The notes below the pieces were generated by a model, which was not told where the DNA came from, ran no database searches, and saw nothing but the letters and a program-made list of their open reading frames with translations. From assembly GCF_022458895.1 (NCBI RefSeq), contig NZ_JAINFL010000002.1, forward strand, positions 372,001-436,000: a stretch of DNA of 64,000 nt. The letters run 5' to 3'. Positions 43,965 to 54,800 of this stretch are shown here, piece by piece (the stretch's first letter is position 1; every line of letters starts with the position of its first letter). This stretch comes from Roseihalotalea indica. Lineage in GTDB: Bacteria; Bacteroidota; Bacteroidia; Cytophagales; Cyclobacteriaceae. Both the position numbers and the translations under genes were made by a program.

Positions 43965-45107
43965 ATGAAAGTCGGCATTGTTTGTTATCCTACCTACGGG
44001 GGGAGTGGTGTTGTAGCAACTGAGTTAGGAAAAGCCCTTGCTAAAAAAGGGCACCAAATTCACTTCATTACTTATTCTCAACCAAGTCGGCTGGATTTCT
44101 TTAATGAGAATCTAACCTATCACCAGGTGGATGTGCGCACTTATCCACTCTTTCAGTATCAGCCTTACGAGTCAGCACTGGCAAGCAAAATGGTAGATGT
44201 GGTAAAGCATGAGGGGCTGGATGTGTTACATACCCACTACGCTATTCCGCATGCATCGGCAGCATACATGGCTAAGCAGATCCTCGCCATAGATGGCATC
44301 AGTATTCCGGTCGTTACTACGCTGCACGGTACCGATATTACGCTGGTGGGAAAAGATAAGTCGTTTGCTCCGGTAGTAGCGTTTAGTATCAATCAGTCGG
44401 ATGGCATTACCGCCGTATCTCAGAATCTGCGGGATGAAACATATCAGTATTTCAATATTGCTAAAGAGATTGAGGTAATCCCCAATTTTATAGATCTGGA
44501 GCGTTTTCAACGCCACCCGAAAGATCATTTTAAACGAGCCATTTGCCCAAATGGCGAGTACCTGATCACTCATACGTCAAACTTCCGCCGAGTGAAGCGG
44601 GTAGAAGATGCCGTGAAAGTCTTCTATAATCTCCGCAAACATATCCCGGCAAAATTATTAATGATTGGCGACGGACCCGAGCGGGTAAATGTAGAGAACC
44701 TGTGCCGGGAACTGGGCACTTGCGAAGATATCCGCTTTTTAGGAAAACTGGATGCCGTAGAGGAAGTGCTTTCCGTTAGCGACTTGTTTATTATGCCGTC
44801 GGAGAAAGAAAGCTTCGGGTTGGCTGCATTGGAAGCAATGGCTTGCGAAGTTCCTGTCATTTCTAGTAATGCCGGTGGCCTTCCTGAACTAGTGACCAAT
44901 GGCAAAAGTGGCTTCGTATGCCCGGTAGGCGATATTGAAGCTATGACAGAGAAAGCTTTATATATTTTAAGCCCCGATCATCTTCCGGATTTTAAAGCGG
45001 GAGCCTTAGCCCGAGCCAAAGAGTTTGAAATCGACCTGGTTGTTCCTCAGTATGAAGATCTCTATAAGCGGGTAGCCGACAATTTACGCCAGGCCGTACC
45101 GTCTTAA
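43965..45107 (+). CDS. bshA: N-acetyl-alpha-D-glucosaminyl L-malate synthase (bacillithiol step 1)
   Basis: A 380-residue GT4-family glycosyltransferase with the two Rossmann domains of GT-B fold: 'KVGIVCYPTYGGSGVVATEL' at the N-terminus, 'HTHYAIPHASAAYMAKQ', and in the C-terminal half 'LLMIGDGPERVNVENL' and the sugar-nucleotide motif 'MPSEKESFGLAALEAMAC' (EX7E). This combination, including the GG-SGVVATELG start, is typical of BshA, which transfers GlcNAc from UDP-GlcNAc to L-malate. Bacillithiol, a cysteinyl thiol, is the main low-molecular thiol in many Bacteroidota. bshC starts at 63603. It overlaps the convergent transsulfuration gene by 4 bp. Confidence 0.92.
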   Translation: MKVGIVCYPTYGGSGVVATELGKALAKKGHQIHFITYSQPSRLDFFNENLTYHQVDVRTYPLFQYQPYESALASKMVDVVKHEGLDVLHTHYAIPHASAAYMAKQILAIDGISIPVVTTLHGTDITLVGKDKSFAPVVAFSINQSDGITAVSQNLRDETYQYFNIAKEIEVIPNFIDLERFQRHPKDHFKRAICPNGEYLITHTSNFRRVKRVEDAVKVFYNLRKHIPAKLLMIGDGPERVNVENLCRELGTCEDIRFLGKLDAVEEVLSVSDLFIMPSEKESFGLAALEAMACEVPVISSNAGGLPELVTNGKSGFVCPVGDIEAMTEKALYILSPDHLPDFKAGALARAKEFEIDLVVPQYEDLYKRVADNLRQAVPS

Positions 45108-46264
45108 GCTGACTGCCCGGCTGTGGTTTTTGCCAATGCCTGTTCCAAATCTTTTAGCAGGTCTTCCGTATCTTCAATTCCCACCGAGATCCGTAGTAGT
45201 TCATCCCGTACTCCTACACTCTGGCGCTCTTCGGTAGAAAGCTTGATATGAGAAGTGCGGGCTGGGGCACAAATCAACGATTCTATTCCGCCTAAGCTAA
45301 TAGCCGGGGTAATAATGTTTAACTGTCGCATCAATTGCTCTGCCCCTGCTCCCCCCTCTACTGCAGGTTCAAAAGACAACATACCCCCAAAACCCTGCAT
45401 CTGCTGCTTTGCAATAGCATGCCCCGGGTGATCAGGTAAACCCGGATAATAAACGTTGTTTACACCAGGGTGATCTTGCAAAAATTCAGCAATAGCCTGA
45501 GCGTTAGTGTTTTGCTGCTTTACTCGTAACGATAATGTTTTTAAGCTGCGTTCTATCAGTGCGCAAGTAGCGGCATTCACCGAGCCCCCCAGATTAATGG
45601 CCGTTGGGTATATCTGGCCGCGCAATTCTTGAGAGGTAACAATTGCTCCAAAACATAGGTCGCTATGGCCTCCCAGATATTTGGTGCCACTGTGCATTAC
45701 AATGTCTATACCAAGCGCCAGTGGGTTTTGGTTGATAGGAGAAGCAAAGGTATTGTCAATCATACTGATTATCCTCTGCTGCCGGGCCAATTGTGCCACT
45801 GCCTGTATATCCGTGATTTTTAGTAATGGGTTGGATGGGGTTTCAATATAAATGAGCTTGGTATTGGGTTTAATAGCAGCTTCCAACTGAGAAGTTTCCG
45901 GCTCGCTTACCAAAGTATAAGTGACGCCCCAGCGTTCTAACTCCGTCGTTACAAAATGATGGGTGCCACCGTAGAGGTTACGCTGTAAAACTACATGATC
46001 CCCCGATTTGAGTAAAGCCAGCATGGGAGTGCTAATGGCCGCCATGCCCGATGCAAACAGCAAGCCTGCTTCGCCCTGTTCCAGAGCACAGAGCTTTTGT
46101 ACTACCACCTCTTGGTTGGGGGTGTTATAGTAACGAGGGTATATATTTTCCTGGGTATCCAGGTAGCCGAAGGCAGACGAAGTATAAATAGGAGTATTAA
46201 GGCCCTGAGCGGGGTTGTGGGTTTCACTACCTCCGTGCACACATACAGTAGATTTTTTTGCCAT
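45104..46264 (-). CDS. PLP-dependent transsulfuration enzyme (cystathionine gamma-synthase/lyase family)
   Basis: A 386-residue Cys/Met-metabolism PLP enzyme. 'THNPAQGLNTPIYTSSAFGY' is the N-terminal loop, and the Schiff-base lysine is in 'IVMHSGTKYLGGHSDLCFGA'. 'GMAAISTPMLALLKSGDHVV' holds cofactor residues, and 'SLGGIESLICAPARTSH' is the C-terminal family pattern. The enzyme makes or breaks cystathionine, or cleaves methionine or homocysteine; the exact activity cannot be separated by reading. An ATG at 46264 is preferred to the one at 46312, because it starts the usual 'MAKKSTVCVHGG'. It converges on bshA, giving a link between cysteine supply and bacillithiol that is suggestive only. Confidence 0.88.
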   Translation of the reverse strand: MAKKSTVCVHGGSETHNPAQGLNTPIYTSSAFGYLDTQENIYPRYYNTPNQEVVVQKLCALEQGEAGLLFASGMAAISTPMLALLKSGDHVVLQRNLYGGTHHFVTTELERWGVTYTLVSEPETSQLEAAIKPNTKLIYIETPSNPLLKITDIQAVAQLARQQRIISMIDNTFASPINQNPLALGIDIVMHSGTKYLGGHSDLCFGAIVTSQELRGQIYPTAINLGGSVNAATCALIERSLKTLSLRVKQQNTNAQAIAEFLQDHPGVNNVYYPGLPDHPGHAIAKQQMQGFGGMLSFEPAVEGGAGAEQLMRQLNIITPAISLGGIESLICAPARTSHIKLSTEERQSVGVRDELLRISVGIEDTEDLLKDLEQALAKTTAGQSA

Positions 46265-46390
46265 GGCTTCTAAGTTTTTCGGAAAATTAGAATACTTAGA
46301 TAGTATAGACAAGCCAGGCGTAGAATTAATGCGTTATAGAATTTATATGTTCACATTTTTAAGCTACTTCGCAAACACTGAGTACTAACA

Positions 46391-47098
46391 ATGAACGACG
46401 AGATTCCTATTGCTACCTGCTATTTGCATCATGACGAAGACGAACGTAATCGTTCCTGGCTTACCAACCAGCATTTTTACGTAAAATCTAAAGGTAAACT
46501 CAAGCGATTTGACCTGGAGAGGATTCAAAGGCTGGCCATTGAACAGCGTCGTTGGTGGTTTCCGGTGGTGGCTGGCGGTATTCTGGCACCATTAAGCCTG
46601 CTGGCTATCTTGCTTAATCTTTATAATCCCTGGTGGTTAATCAGTTTGTTAGTGGGTTCTATGCTTCTGTGGTACTGGGGTGCTTCTCAGCACATGGTAT
46701 TAGCCATTCATCAGCATCATCATCGTCAGGATATTTCACTTCCGGCCGCCACGCCTAATCTGGAGGCTTTTGTTCAGTTTACCAACCGCTTTCTGCGGCG
46801 GAGCTCTCAGCATCTCTATATACAGGTTGAACCTGAAGCCTGGCAAAGGGCTTTGCAAACTGGAGTGTATCGGCCTATGACTCTGCAGCAAAATGGCTTT
46901 ATTCCCGCTTACTCCTCACTTCATACAAAAAATGAGATTAGCTCAACCCAGCAATGGGTGATGATAGATCCATTACACCTTACGTCGCCCATTCGCTACG
47001 AAACGGAGGGAGGACAGTTGCATCCCCGAATTTACGGACCGATCCCAATGCAGGCTCTTACTTCCATCAATACTACCGAGGCTTCTGGTCAGAAATAG
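46391..47098 (+). CDS. Membrane protein of unknown function with a PH-like N-terminus
   Basis: A 235-residue protein. An N-terminal cytoplasmic part (about 1-55, 'NQHFYVKSKGKLKRFDLERI') resembles short bacterial PH-type sheets. Two adjacent helices follow ('WFPVVAGGILAPLSLLAILL' and 'WWLISLLVGSMLLWYWGASQ'). The C-terminal 135 residues are soluble, with 'HQHHHRQDISLPAATPNLEA', and look cytoplasmic. I do not recognise a family. It stands between the transsulfuration gene and the glycosidase, with 61 bp to the latter on the same strand, so cotranscription is possible. Confidence 0.65.
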   Translation: MNDEIPIATCYLHHDEDERNRSWLTNQHFYVKSKGKLKRFDLERIQRLAIEQRRWWFPVVAGGILAPLSLLAILLNLYNPWWLISLLVGSMLLWYWGASQHMVLAIHQHHHRQDISLPAATPNLEAFVQFTNRFLRRSSQHLYIQVEPEAWQRALQTGVYRPMTLQQNGFIPAYSSLHTKNEISSTQQWVMIDPLHLTSPIRYETEGGQLHPRIYGPIPMQALTSINTTEASGQK

Positions 47099-47159
47099 GG
47101 TGGTATAGTGTTCTGAGTCAGCGCTGAATAGCCTGTCTGCCTTTCAGTGTTCCTGTTTT

Positions 47160-48773
47160 ATGGATTTTTACCGTATTTTCGGGCATACCCTATATACAAT
47201 GGATCAAGCTGTTCAATGGAAACCCTACGAAATCAGACTCATTAGTACCATTACTTATGATAATCCACTGTATCAGATAGACGCATATTATGCCGAGTTT
47301 ACATCACCTACGGGAAAGGTGAAGAAAATAAACGGTTTTTGGGATGGAGGCACAAATTGGAAAATCCGGTTGATGCCCGATGAACTGGGAACCTGGCGGT
47401 ACCAGACCACCTGCTCTGATAGTAACAATGCCGGGCTGCATCAGCAATCCGGTGCCTTTACCTGTGAGGAAAATACTGAGCCGCTGCCTATCTACCAGAA
47501 AGGAGCCATTACCCATCATGCTGAAGATTATCACCTTAGCTATTCTGATGGCGCTCCCTTTTTATGGGTTGGCTGCACGGCCTGGAATGGTACCCTCAAA
47601 TCTACCCACACAGAATGGAATACCTATCTGAAACACCGAGCCGAACATCACTATAGTGTTATTCAGTTAGTCACCACGCAGTGGAGAGGAGCGGATATGA
47701 ACGGTCAGTTACAGGTAGCATTTACCGGTAACCGGCCCATTCGCATTAACCCTGCTTTCTTTCAGCATCTGGATCAGAAAATAGATAAAATCAACGCCTA
47801 TGGTCTGGTGGCCGCTCCAGTACTGTTGTGGGCTTTGCCGATTGGAGAGGGGCGAGAACTCAGCCCAGGCTACCAGTTGCCCCAGACCGAAGCTATTCTG
47901 CTGGCAAAATACATGGTGGCTCGCTATGGTGCTCATCATGTAATCTGGCTGTTGGGAGGTGACGGCCTGTATATCAATATTTACGAACAGCGGTGGAAGA
48001 ATATTGGTCGGGCAGTTTTCGGAGAAGAACATCCGGGTTTAGTGGCATTGCATCCGATGGGGCGTTCCTGGGTGGGGGAAGCTTATGCGGAAGAAGAGTG
48101 GGTAGATGTAATCGGGTACCAGTCGGGCCATACTAATACCAGCTCAGCAGTAGAATATATCACCCGAGGCCCGGCTTCTAAAAAATGGAATCAATTGCCG
48201 CCTCGACCTATTATCAACATGGAACCCTGTTACGAAGAAATCTTTCACCGCATCAGTGCAGACGATGTACGCGATGCTTGTTACTGGAGCTTGTTTGCCA
48301 CTCCGATAGCCGGTATTACGTATGGCGCCAATGGGATCTGGTCCTGGATTCGGGAGGGAGAGAATATCCTGAATCATGGCGAACTGAGTCGGCAGACGGT
48401 ATCCACCTGGCAGCAGAGCATCAACTTTCCGGGAAGCCAGCAGGTAAGTTATCTGGCTACATTCATACAGCAATTTGCCTGGTGGGAATTAAAACCCGAC
48501 TCTGAATTGCTGGTGCATCAACCAGGAGACGAAAGTTACAATCACTTCGTTTCCGTAGTTCGCACAGATGATTACCATACGGTGCTGGCCTATCTTCCTA
48601 AGCCCGAAGGAGCGGTTGAAATTAAAAATCCGCACGGTTTAACTTACATGGTCAAGTGGTTTGACCCAGTAAATAATTTTTATCATAATGCAGAAGCAAT
48701 GCCGCCTGCTGCAACAGTAATACTTAATCCACCTTCTACTGAAGCTCTTATTCTGGTGCTGAGCGGATCATAA
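47160..48773 (+). CDS. DUF5060/DUF4038-type glycoside hydrolase (apiosidase-like)
   Basis: A 537-residue protein. Residues about 15-95 form the DUF5060-type beta domain ('VQWKPYEIRLISTITYDNPL', 'FWDGGTNWKIRLMPDELGTW'). Residues about 105-430 form the DUF4038/GH140-like TIM barrel ('LSYSDGAPFLWVGCTAWNGT', 'HHVIWLLGGDGL', 'IINMEPCYEE', 'YWSLFATPIAGITYGANGIW'), with likely acids in 'GGD' and 'EPCYEE'. A C-terminal beta domain of the collagen-binding (PF12904) type ends the protein. No signal peptide is visible, which is unusual for this family, unless the true start is different; an internal Met at 47199 also has none. Substrates of the family are pectic or plant side chains; here unknown. Confidence 0.8.
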   Translation: MDFYRIFGHTLYTMDQAVQWKPYEIRLISTITYDNPLYQIDAYYAEFTSPTGKVKKINGFWDGGTNWKIRLMPDELGTWRYQTTCSDSNNAGLHQQSGAFTCEENTEPLPIYQKGAITHHAEDYHLSYSDGAPFLWVGCTAWNGTLKSTHTEWNTYLKHRAEHHYSVIQLVTTQWRGADMNGQLQVAFTGNRPIRINPAFFQHLDQKIDKINAYGLVAAPVLLWALPIGEGRELSPGYQLPQTEAILLAKYMVARYGAHHVIWLLGGDGLYINIYEQRWKNIGRAVFGEEHPGLVALHPMGRSWVGEAYAEEEWVDVIGYQSGHTNTSSAVEYITRGPASKKWNQLPPRPIINMEPCYEEIFHRISADDVRDACYWSLFATPIAGITYGANGIWSWIREGENILNHGELSRQTVSTWQQSINFPGSQQVSYLATFIQQFAWWELKPDSELLVHQPGDESYNHFVSVVRTDDYHTVLAYLPKPEGAVEIKNPHGLTYMVKWFDPVNNFYHNAEAMPPAATVILNPPSTEALILVLSGS

Positions 48774-48848
48774 AAAGTTGTTTTCTTCAGTTTCTTACAC
48801 ATAACAGGAATCTCCAAGATTAGAAATACATAGCCAATAGTACTTAGG

Positions 48849-48856
48849 TAAGTTTG
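48849..48856 (+). promoter_or_regulatory. -7 box of the giant gene's promoter
   Basis: TAAGTTTG fits TAnnTTTG and lies 24 bp before the ATG at 48881. It overlaps the TTG that would give the longest frame (48854), which supports the ATG start. Confidence 0.5.
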
Positions 48857-48880
48857 CGATCAAACTATCACCTGAGAGCT

Positions 48881-51800
48881 ATGAAATCACAAAGTATAAT
48901 ATTTCTTAGTTTTATTGTTACTTGTGCTCTATCACACATAGTTTCAGCTCAGACTACCTACTACAGTCGTCAGAGTGGTACCTGGAAAGACCCGGATACT
49001 TGGTCAACCATAGGGCATGCTGGGGTTGGCGCGGGTAATGTTCCTGGCGAATTAGCCAGTGATGATATCGTTATTATTGCCGCCGGGCATGTAATAGATT
49101 ATAACGCAGATGATAATGCGTCTGACAGTACCACAATTAGTGCTCTAACCATAGGTACTTCTCTTGAAACTGGTTATTTGCGTTTCCCTTTTTCTTCTCT
49201 AGGCGGAAACAACGTAAATGAACTTGCCGGAAACTATACCCTAATTGTTACCGGAGATGTTACACTTGCTTCTCAGGGCTATATTCTGTCCGTAGAGGGA
49301 GGGGAGGAAAATCCTGCCGGACATGTCATGCCGGGTGGGGCAGTAAACCGCACGCATAATTTTGCCATTCAGGGCAACTTGACTAACGAAGGAACTCTCG
49401 ATCTGGTAAAGAGCATTGTGGCAAGACGCGTAGATCTGGAATTTAAGGGCACTGGAAATCAGGTTATCACCGGAGAAGGAAGTTGGAATTTCTACAACGT
49501 TTTCTATGATAACAGCGGAACTTATCCTGCCAATCAGATAGAAAATCAGTCGCTGGCTTTTACCGCCGCCATAGACGAAGGTCGCTCTACCTTCACTCAG
49601 GGTACTTATGTCCATAATAACAGTGGCACGTATCAGAACCAAGCCCTTTCTAATGATGGCACCGATTATACGAATGTCTCATTTATTATTCAGGATGGTA
49701 TCTTCAACATGGTCAATACCACCAACATTGATCCGACGATTGAACTTACCAATGGACACCTTACTGTAACCGGTGGGCAGTTTAATGGGGGGCACGGTGG
49801 TGTAGGCTCTGGTTTTGCTGCTAATATTGTAATAGATGGTCAGGTGAACGTTTCCGGAACCGGTGTTCTCAACATCGGAGATGGTGACCCCGGCACGACA
49901 ACGCCCCCTACTGACGGCACGTTGACGATCACGGGTAACGGTGCTTCCAGCCTGGATGGCGTCACCTGCTATACAGATGACCTTATCTTGGAGCCAGACG
50001 TGGTGTTAACAGTATCTAACGGAGCTATCCTGGAAGTAGGGCGCGATACCGGCGGGTTGCTAACCCTCAACGGAAATGCCAGTTCCGGTGCTTTGCTAAT
50101 TATAGACGGTGTTGGCACCAGCGTAACTATCTACGAAAGAGTCAACATTAACCAGAATGCAGGTATTGAGCAAAACGAAGGTGTTTTACAGGTAGCTCCT
50201 GATTTTATTGATGGGGGTGATCCTGAGCCTTTTCAATTGGATGGTGAAGGAGCCCGCTTTACTATGCTGGCCGGCACGTTTGAAGTGGCTGCTTCCGTCA
50301 ACCGTAGTGGTGGTACGGATGTGGATGCAATTGTATGGGATGCCAGTAATACATCGGTAGACCTTCAGGGTGGAACCATTACGTTAGGCAATGCCGGGAG
50401 CGGGCAAGGACGGTTGCGCTTCCGGCAAGGCAGTGGAGAAACAGCATCATTACTCATTTCCAATAGTGCTTCAGTTGCCGTAGCAGATGCTATTCAGCGG
50501 AATACCGCTGGTTCTATCACCAATATTCAGGTGACCGATAACGCCGCTTTTCAGGTAGGGCTGGACAATAGCAGCGGGAATGTAGCGAATTTTTATCATG
50601 AAGGAACGCTAACGGTTGCCGATAACGCTATTGTCCGTTTGGGCCGATACGGAGATCTGGGTGATGTCAATATTACAGAAAGCGGAACCTTACTGGTAGG
50701 CGAGTTGGCTGACGATCAGGCTAAAACTGATTTAAACGGAACGCTCACCCACGCTAGTGCCACAGCTACCTGTACGTTCTTTTCCGGCCTGGATGTTGAA
50801 GCCGGAGCCTTGCTGACCATCACGGATGGCACGATTGACATTTTGCCCAATGCCACAACGGCTGACGATACACGCATGCAGATTCGTGGTAGCGTAGAAA
50901 TGAATGGTGGAATTATCAATCTGGGAGCAGGTATTACCGACATTACTAACGGGAATCTGCTTCAAGTATACGATGGAGGGATGCTGGCCATTAACACGGG
51001 TACTTTCAATCTGCTAAGCAGTCCGGCTTTAACCACGCTGGCTAACCGCAACCCTTTCAATATTACTAATAATGATGCCGGAGAAGATGCAACCCCCGGA
51101 GATGGTATAGTGACGGTTGGAGATGGAAGCGGCGGAGCCAATTCAGCCTCTTTAATCATTGCGCCCAATCTGGCACCCCAGATACCTACCCCTGCCACTC
51201 GTAATCTTTTTGATATGGATGGTCAGAACAGCCAGTTGCTCATTGAAACCGATGGATATTTGCAGGTTGGCGGTGGAAACATCGGGAATTTACGGCTGAA
51301 CACTGCCGGAGCCAAGTTTCTAATGCAGGGTGGTAACTGTAACATTACTGCCTCTTTAACAATAGACAACGGTACGGCAGTAGATATTAGTGGGGGCAAC
51401 TTAAACATAGGAACCTCTTCCAGCAATGGTGCTAACGGCATCAATTATGCGGGTAACCCTAATGATACTACCCGACTCACCCTCAGTGGAGGCATCATTA
51501 ACGTCGGGGATGGTAATAGTCGCCTGACCCTTGGAAATGATAACGAAGATCCGACTTTTGGTACTGAAACTGCTTTCAGCCTTCTGGAAATCACGGGTGG
51601 GACCTTCAACCTGAATGGAGCTCTTAATCTGGACGATGCCAACGCTCGTTTTGTGATGAGCAGCGGTAACCTCAATCTCAACCCTCAAGATGAGCAAAAT
51701 CTGGACAGCGATATCAGCATTTTTGACCTTGAGCAGGGCATTGTAGATATTACCGGGGGGACCATTACCATCATAAACCCTCATGCTACCTCGGGTTCTG

Positions 51801-54800
51801 GCTATGCCGTGCGAGTAAACGGAGTAGGCGGAGCCGGCAATGGCAACGATCAGGTCAGTGGGGTAATGAATCTGCCTTCGGGAGATAGCCCGGTTGTTTT
51901 TGGCGGAATATTACGGTTAGGCAATGGTTCTGCCCAGCAGAGTGGGTCAGTAGATGGCTTCGACCTGGACTTGTCTCCGGATCATGCCTATGGTTCAATA
52001 ATCGTGAATAATCCTATGGGTAGTAATCGCCATGTGGAGATAATCAATAATGGGAATACCTATACCCTGGCTGATGATCTTATCGTGGCGGCTGGTATGC
52101 TGAATATCGGAAGCAACAGGCTGGAAAGCGGTGGTACGGGCACCTTTTCTTTGGCGACTGATGCTCATCTCATCATTGGAAATACCAATAGTGCTGACCA
52201 CTTTCCCGGGAGCGGCACTCCTTTCTCCACCTACTCCATTGATGCAGCAAGCACCATAGAGTACGACGGAGCAGATGATGCCCTGGTGGCCCTTCCCAGC
52301 GGAGAATTCGGCAACCTTATTATCTCCGGAAGTAACACCAAAACCCTGAGCGCAGCCGAAACCGTACGAAGTACCCTTACCCTAAAAAGCGGTACATTAG
52401 CTTCAGGCTCAAATTTAACAATGGGAAGCGCCTCAACCATCCTGCGAACCAACGGCGTAATGACCGGTACCATACAGGGCACTAATGATTATACCATTGT
52501 CTACGAAGGAATGACCAAAGCTACCCAAACTCCAGAATGGTCGGGTAGTGGTCGCAAATCTTTTACGGTTACTCTGAACGAAGGCGAAATACTAACGCTC
52601 CATCAGGATCTTAATGCCCAGGGAAACCTCAGCTTAATAGAAGGTGTCCTAGCTGATGCCGGTTATACGCTTACCGTAGGAGGGAATATCAGCAACGCTT
52701 CGGTACATACCGGTACGGGAAAAATTTATCTGAATGGCAGCATCGCTCAACGTACCATTAGTGGCGACGGAGCCGGGCAGTTTCAGAATCTGGAGATGGA
52801 TGATGCCAACGAGGCCGTGTTCTCAGCCGCCCAAACCATCAACGGCACCCTAACCCTCACCAATGGCGTATTGGATGTGGATATTCATCAGTTATCGTTG
52901 ACTGAAACGGCTACCCTAAATGCAGTGTCCCCTTCCTCTACCAATATGATTCAGGTGGATGGAGGAGTAAGTGCGGCGGGGGTACAGAAAACCTATATTG
53001 GTTCGGGTTCCGAGTCTTTTACCTGGCCCATTGGTTCGAATGGAAAATATACTCCTGCTACCATTGAGGTAATTAATGCTACGAATAGCGGGTCTATCAC
53101 TATAAATCCGGTAGATGGTGAAAACCCTTTTACTACCGATGCTTCCGATATTGCCCTGGATTATTACTGGATGGTTAGCAAGACTGGCTTTGGGTTCGAG
53201 ACGGCCAACCTGACTTTTACTTATGATCAAAGCGATGCCACCGGGCTTGGTAATGAAGTAGCGTATGTTCCGGCTCGTTATACTCCAACCACTTGGTTTA
53301 ATATCAACAACGTTTCGCTGGTAGATGAAGCTGCGAACATCATCTCATTTGAGAACGTCACTTATATTGAAGGGCAATTTACGGCAGCCGAGCCGTCTGA
53401 GTTTGGCGTAGTGCTCACCTATTACAGCCGCACCTCCGGTGACTGGAACGACCCAACCTCCTGGTCTATTGCTGGTTTGGGCGGGATCGCTGCTGCCACC
53501 ATTCCTGGTACAAGCACCCCGGTTATCATTGGCGATAATGACATAATTTCCGTAAGCACTGACAACACAATGGCACCTAGCATTGCTCTGCAAAACACGG
53601 GCACTCTCGTGATCAGCGATGCAACTACCGGCCATAATTTTGGTGCCGTCAGTGGGGAGGGCACACTCCGCGTTGTGACAAACGATGCGGATGCTACAGA
53701 CTTTCCGGAAGGTGTTTTTACCGATTTCTTGGGCGCAACTGGTGGCACGGTAGAGTACAGTGGCGCAGGCTCGTATACTATTTCTGACTCCCCTTTTTCA
53801 TTCCGCCACCTGACTATTTCCGGTTCCGGCACCGTCACTCTACCCGATGCTGATGTGCATCTGGCTGGCAACTTATTGATTGACGAGACAGTGACGGTGC
53901 TAACCAGCAATGCTGCTAATGGCGATGTAAGTATAACAGGTAATACTACCATCAACACGTCGGGCGCTACTTTGCAATTTCAGGCTGGTGCGGAAAGAAG
54001 TTTTATCATGGAGGGAGGTTTAATGAATGAGGGGCTTTTGCAGGTTGCACCGGGTGGCTCAGCAATGCATAGTCTTACCATTGGCGGCTCACTTACCAAT
54101 AATAACACTATTGATTTAGTGAACGACACCGGACTGCACCGTGCCAATGTGACCTTTACCGGAGCAGCCAGTGCCAGCATTACGGGTACCGGAGCCACTA
54201 CCGAATTTTACCGCCTGATCGTCAATAAGGGTTCAGATGCTTCCTCTGAATTGGAGGTGACGGCAACAGCTTTTGCTTTGCTGGCTCCCACCAATGAAGT
54301 AGAAAAAGCTCTGGAGATTCAAAATGGAACGTTCAAACTTAGTGAAGCGCATACCGTCACGCTTAGTACCGGAGGAGGTGACTTCTCCATTCCGGCTACG
54401 GGTGGCCTGTGGGTGAACAACGGCGGGGCAACGGTTGAAATCACATCTGCTTCTTCTGATCTCTCCTTAGCCGGGCTGCTACGGCTTACCGATGGCACCA
54501 TTGCCATTGGTGATGACCAAAGTGGGGTTCAGGAAAACTCAATTTTTTATACTGATGGTAACGCCGCCATCACTGTAGAAGGAGGTAACTTAACTGTAGG
54601 AATGGCGATTCGCCCCAATCCGGCTACGGCTAGTCTAGCCTATACCCAATCCGGCGGACTGGTGCAGGTTTCTAACAACAAAGCTACCAACGAGGTATAC
54701 AACGGAACCGGAAATTCGCTGCAAAGCATAGCTGACTTTTCACTGACAGCGGCCCCAGGTAGTGCTTTCAATATGTCAGGAGGAGCGCTGGAAGTGGTGC

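Noticed and set aside
43742..44023. A 93-codon frame across the gap before bshA
   Set aside because: It runs over the end of the GH3 fusion and the start of bshA in another frame; the gap itself is better explained by tandem repeats and a promoter.
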